Source: Rubricella sp038526735 (GTDB taxonomy: Bacteria > Pseudomonadota > Alphaproteobacteria > Rhodobacterales > Rhodobacteraceae). From it: a stretch of DNA of 31,029 nt. Shown in pieces: positions 30,993-31,029 of this stretch (the stretch's first letter is position 1; each line of letters starts with the position of its first letter). Below the pieces are notes generated by a model, which saw nothing but the letters and a program-made list of their open reading frames with translations, did no database searches and had not been told where the DNA came from. A program made the position numbers and the translations under genes. The stretch is from positions 1 through 31,029 of the forward strand of contig JBCBGM010000032.1 in the NCBI GenBank assembly GCA_038526735.1, written 5' to 3'.

Positions 30993-31029
30993 GCCCGGGT
31001 AGCTCAGGGGTAGAGCAGCGTTTTGAAAA
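30993..31029 (+). tRNA. tRNA-Phe(GAA), 5-prime part (cut by window edge)
   Basis: The first 38 positions of the standard tRNA numbering are present: acceptor strand GCCCGGG, T8-A9, D-stem GCTC/GAGC with loop AGGGGTA, A26, anticodon strand GCGTT and loop TTGAAAA, whose bases 34-36 are GAA, so phenylalanine. The 3-prime half lies outside the window and cannot be checked for pairing. It is transcribed away from the subtilase gene, 149 bases from that gene's start. No clear promoter was recognised in the gap. Confidence 0.85.

Overview
The window looks like a chromosomal segment of a marine-type alphaproteobacterium, most likely Rhodobacteraceae (Roseobacter group). This rests on the GC-rich sequence, the tad/cpa pilus locus with GAVTVDW-type Flp pilins, the infA-maf-RNase E/G-yacG gene order, an Atm1-type ABC exporter, DUF6165 next to a TPR glycosyltransferase, and many ATGA start/stop overlaps. 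It is an inference from gene content; no rRNA is present.

Layout. (1) 1-5257, minus strand: a Flp/Tad pilus locus read right to left: a second Flp-like small protein, flp pilin followed by a strong terminator, cpaB, cpaC secretin, an OmpA-like lipoprotein, two TadE-like pseudopilins and the start of a CpaE-like ATPase, cut by the window edge. (2) 5335-6669, minus: the two subunits of a 3-oxoacid CoA-transferase. (3) 6670-7149: gene-free, holding repeat cluster A. (4) 7150-17037, minus: ten closely packed genes that could form one long transcription unit: TPR-glycosyltransferase, DUF6165, rimO, GNAT, a four-gene surface-glycan-like group (GT2, GT8, GSCFA, GT2), a small ParA and an HDAC-family deacetylase. 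(5) 17159-25724: mgtE with an overlapping alpha/beta hydrolase, an iron-type superoxide dismutase with terminator, a polytopic membrane protein and, on the opposite strand, a LOG-family hydrolase; then a LysM protein and an Atm1-like exporter. (6) 25725-26288: repeat cluster B. (7) 26289-28305: infA-maf-RNase E/G-yacG. (8) 28306-28779: repeat cluster C, inverted relative to B. (9) 28780-30843, minus: a kexin-like subtilase with P-domain and RTX repeats. (10) The first 37 nt of a tRNA-Phe(GAA) at the right edge.

How genes work together: the left block builds a Tad adhesive pilus (pilin, pseudopilins, periplasmic CpaB, outer-membrane secretin, peptidoglycan anchor, localisation ATPase). The glycosyltransferase block has the makings of a small surface-sugar module, substrate unknown. 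infA-maf-RNase-yacG is a housekeeping operon.

The most notable structure not explained by genes is a modular family of intergenic repeats. Clusters A, B and C share at least five modules. A and B carry a MITE-like 130-bp element with matching 13-bp ends, and C looks like a derivative from which about 96 bp was removed between two internal direct repeats. B and C lie in opposite orientation on either side of the infA-yacG operon. A second signal is a set of TGTGG/CCACA dyads in front of several transcription starts of the pilus locus. I did not find a convincing new defence or enzyme system.
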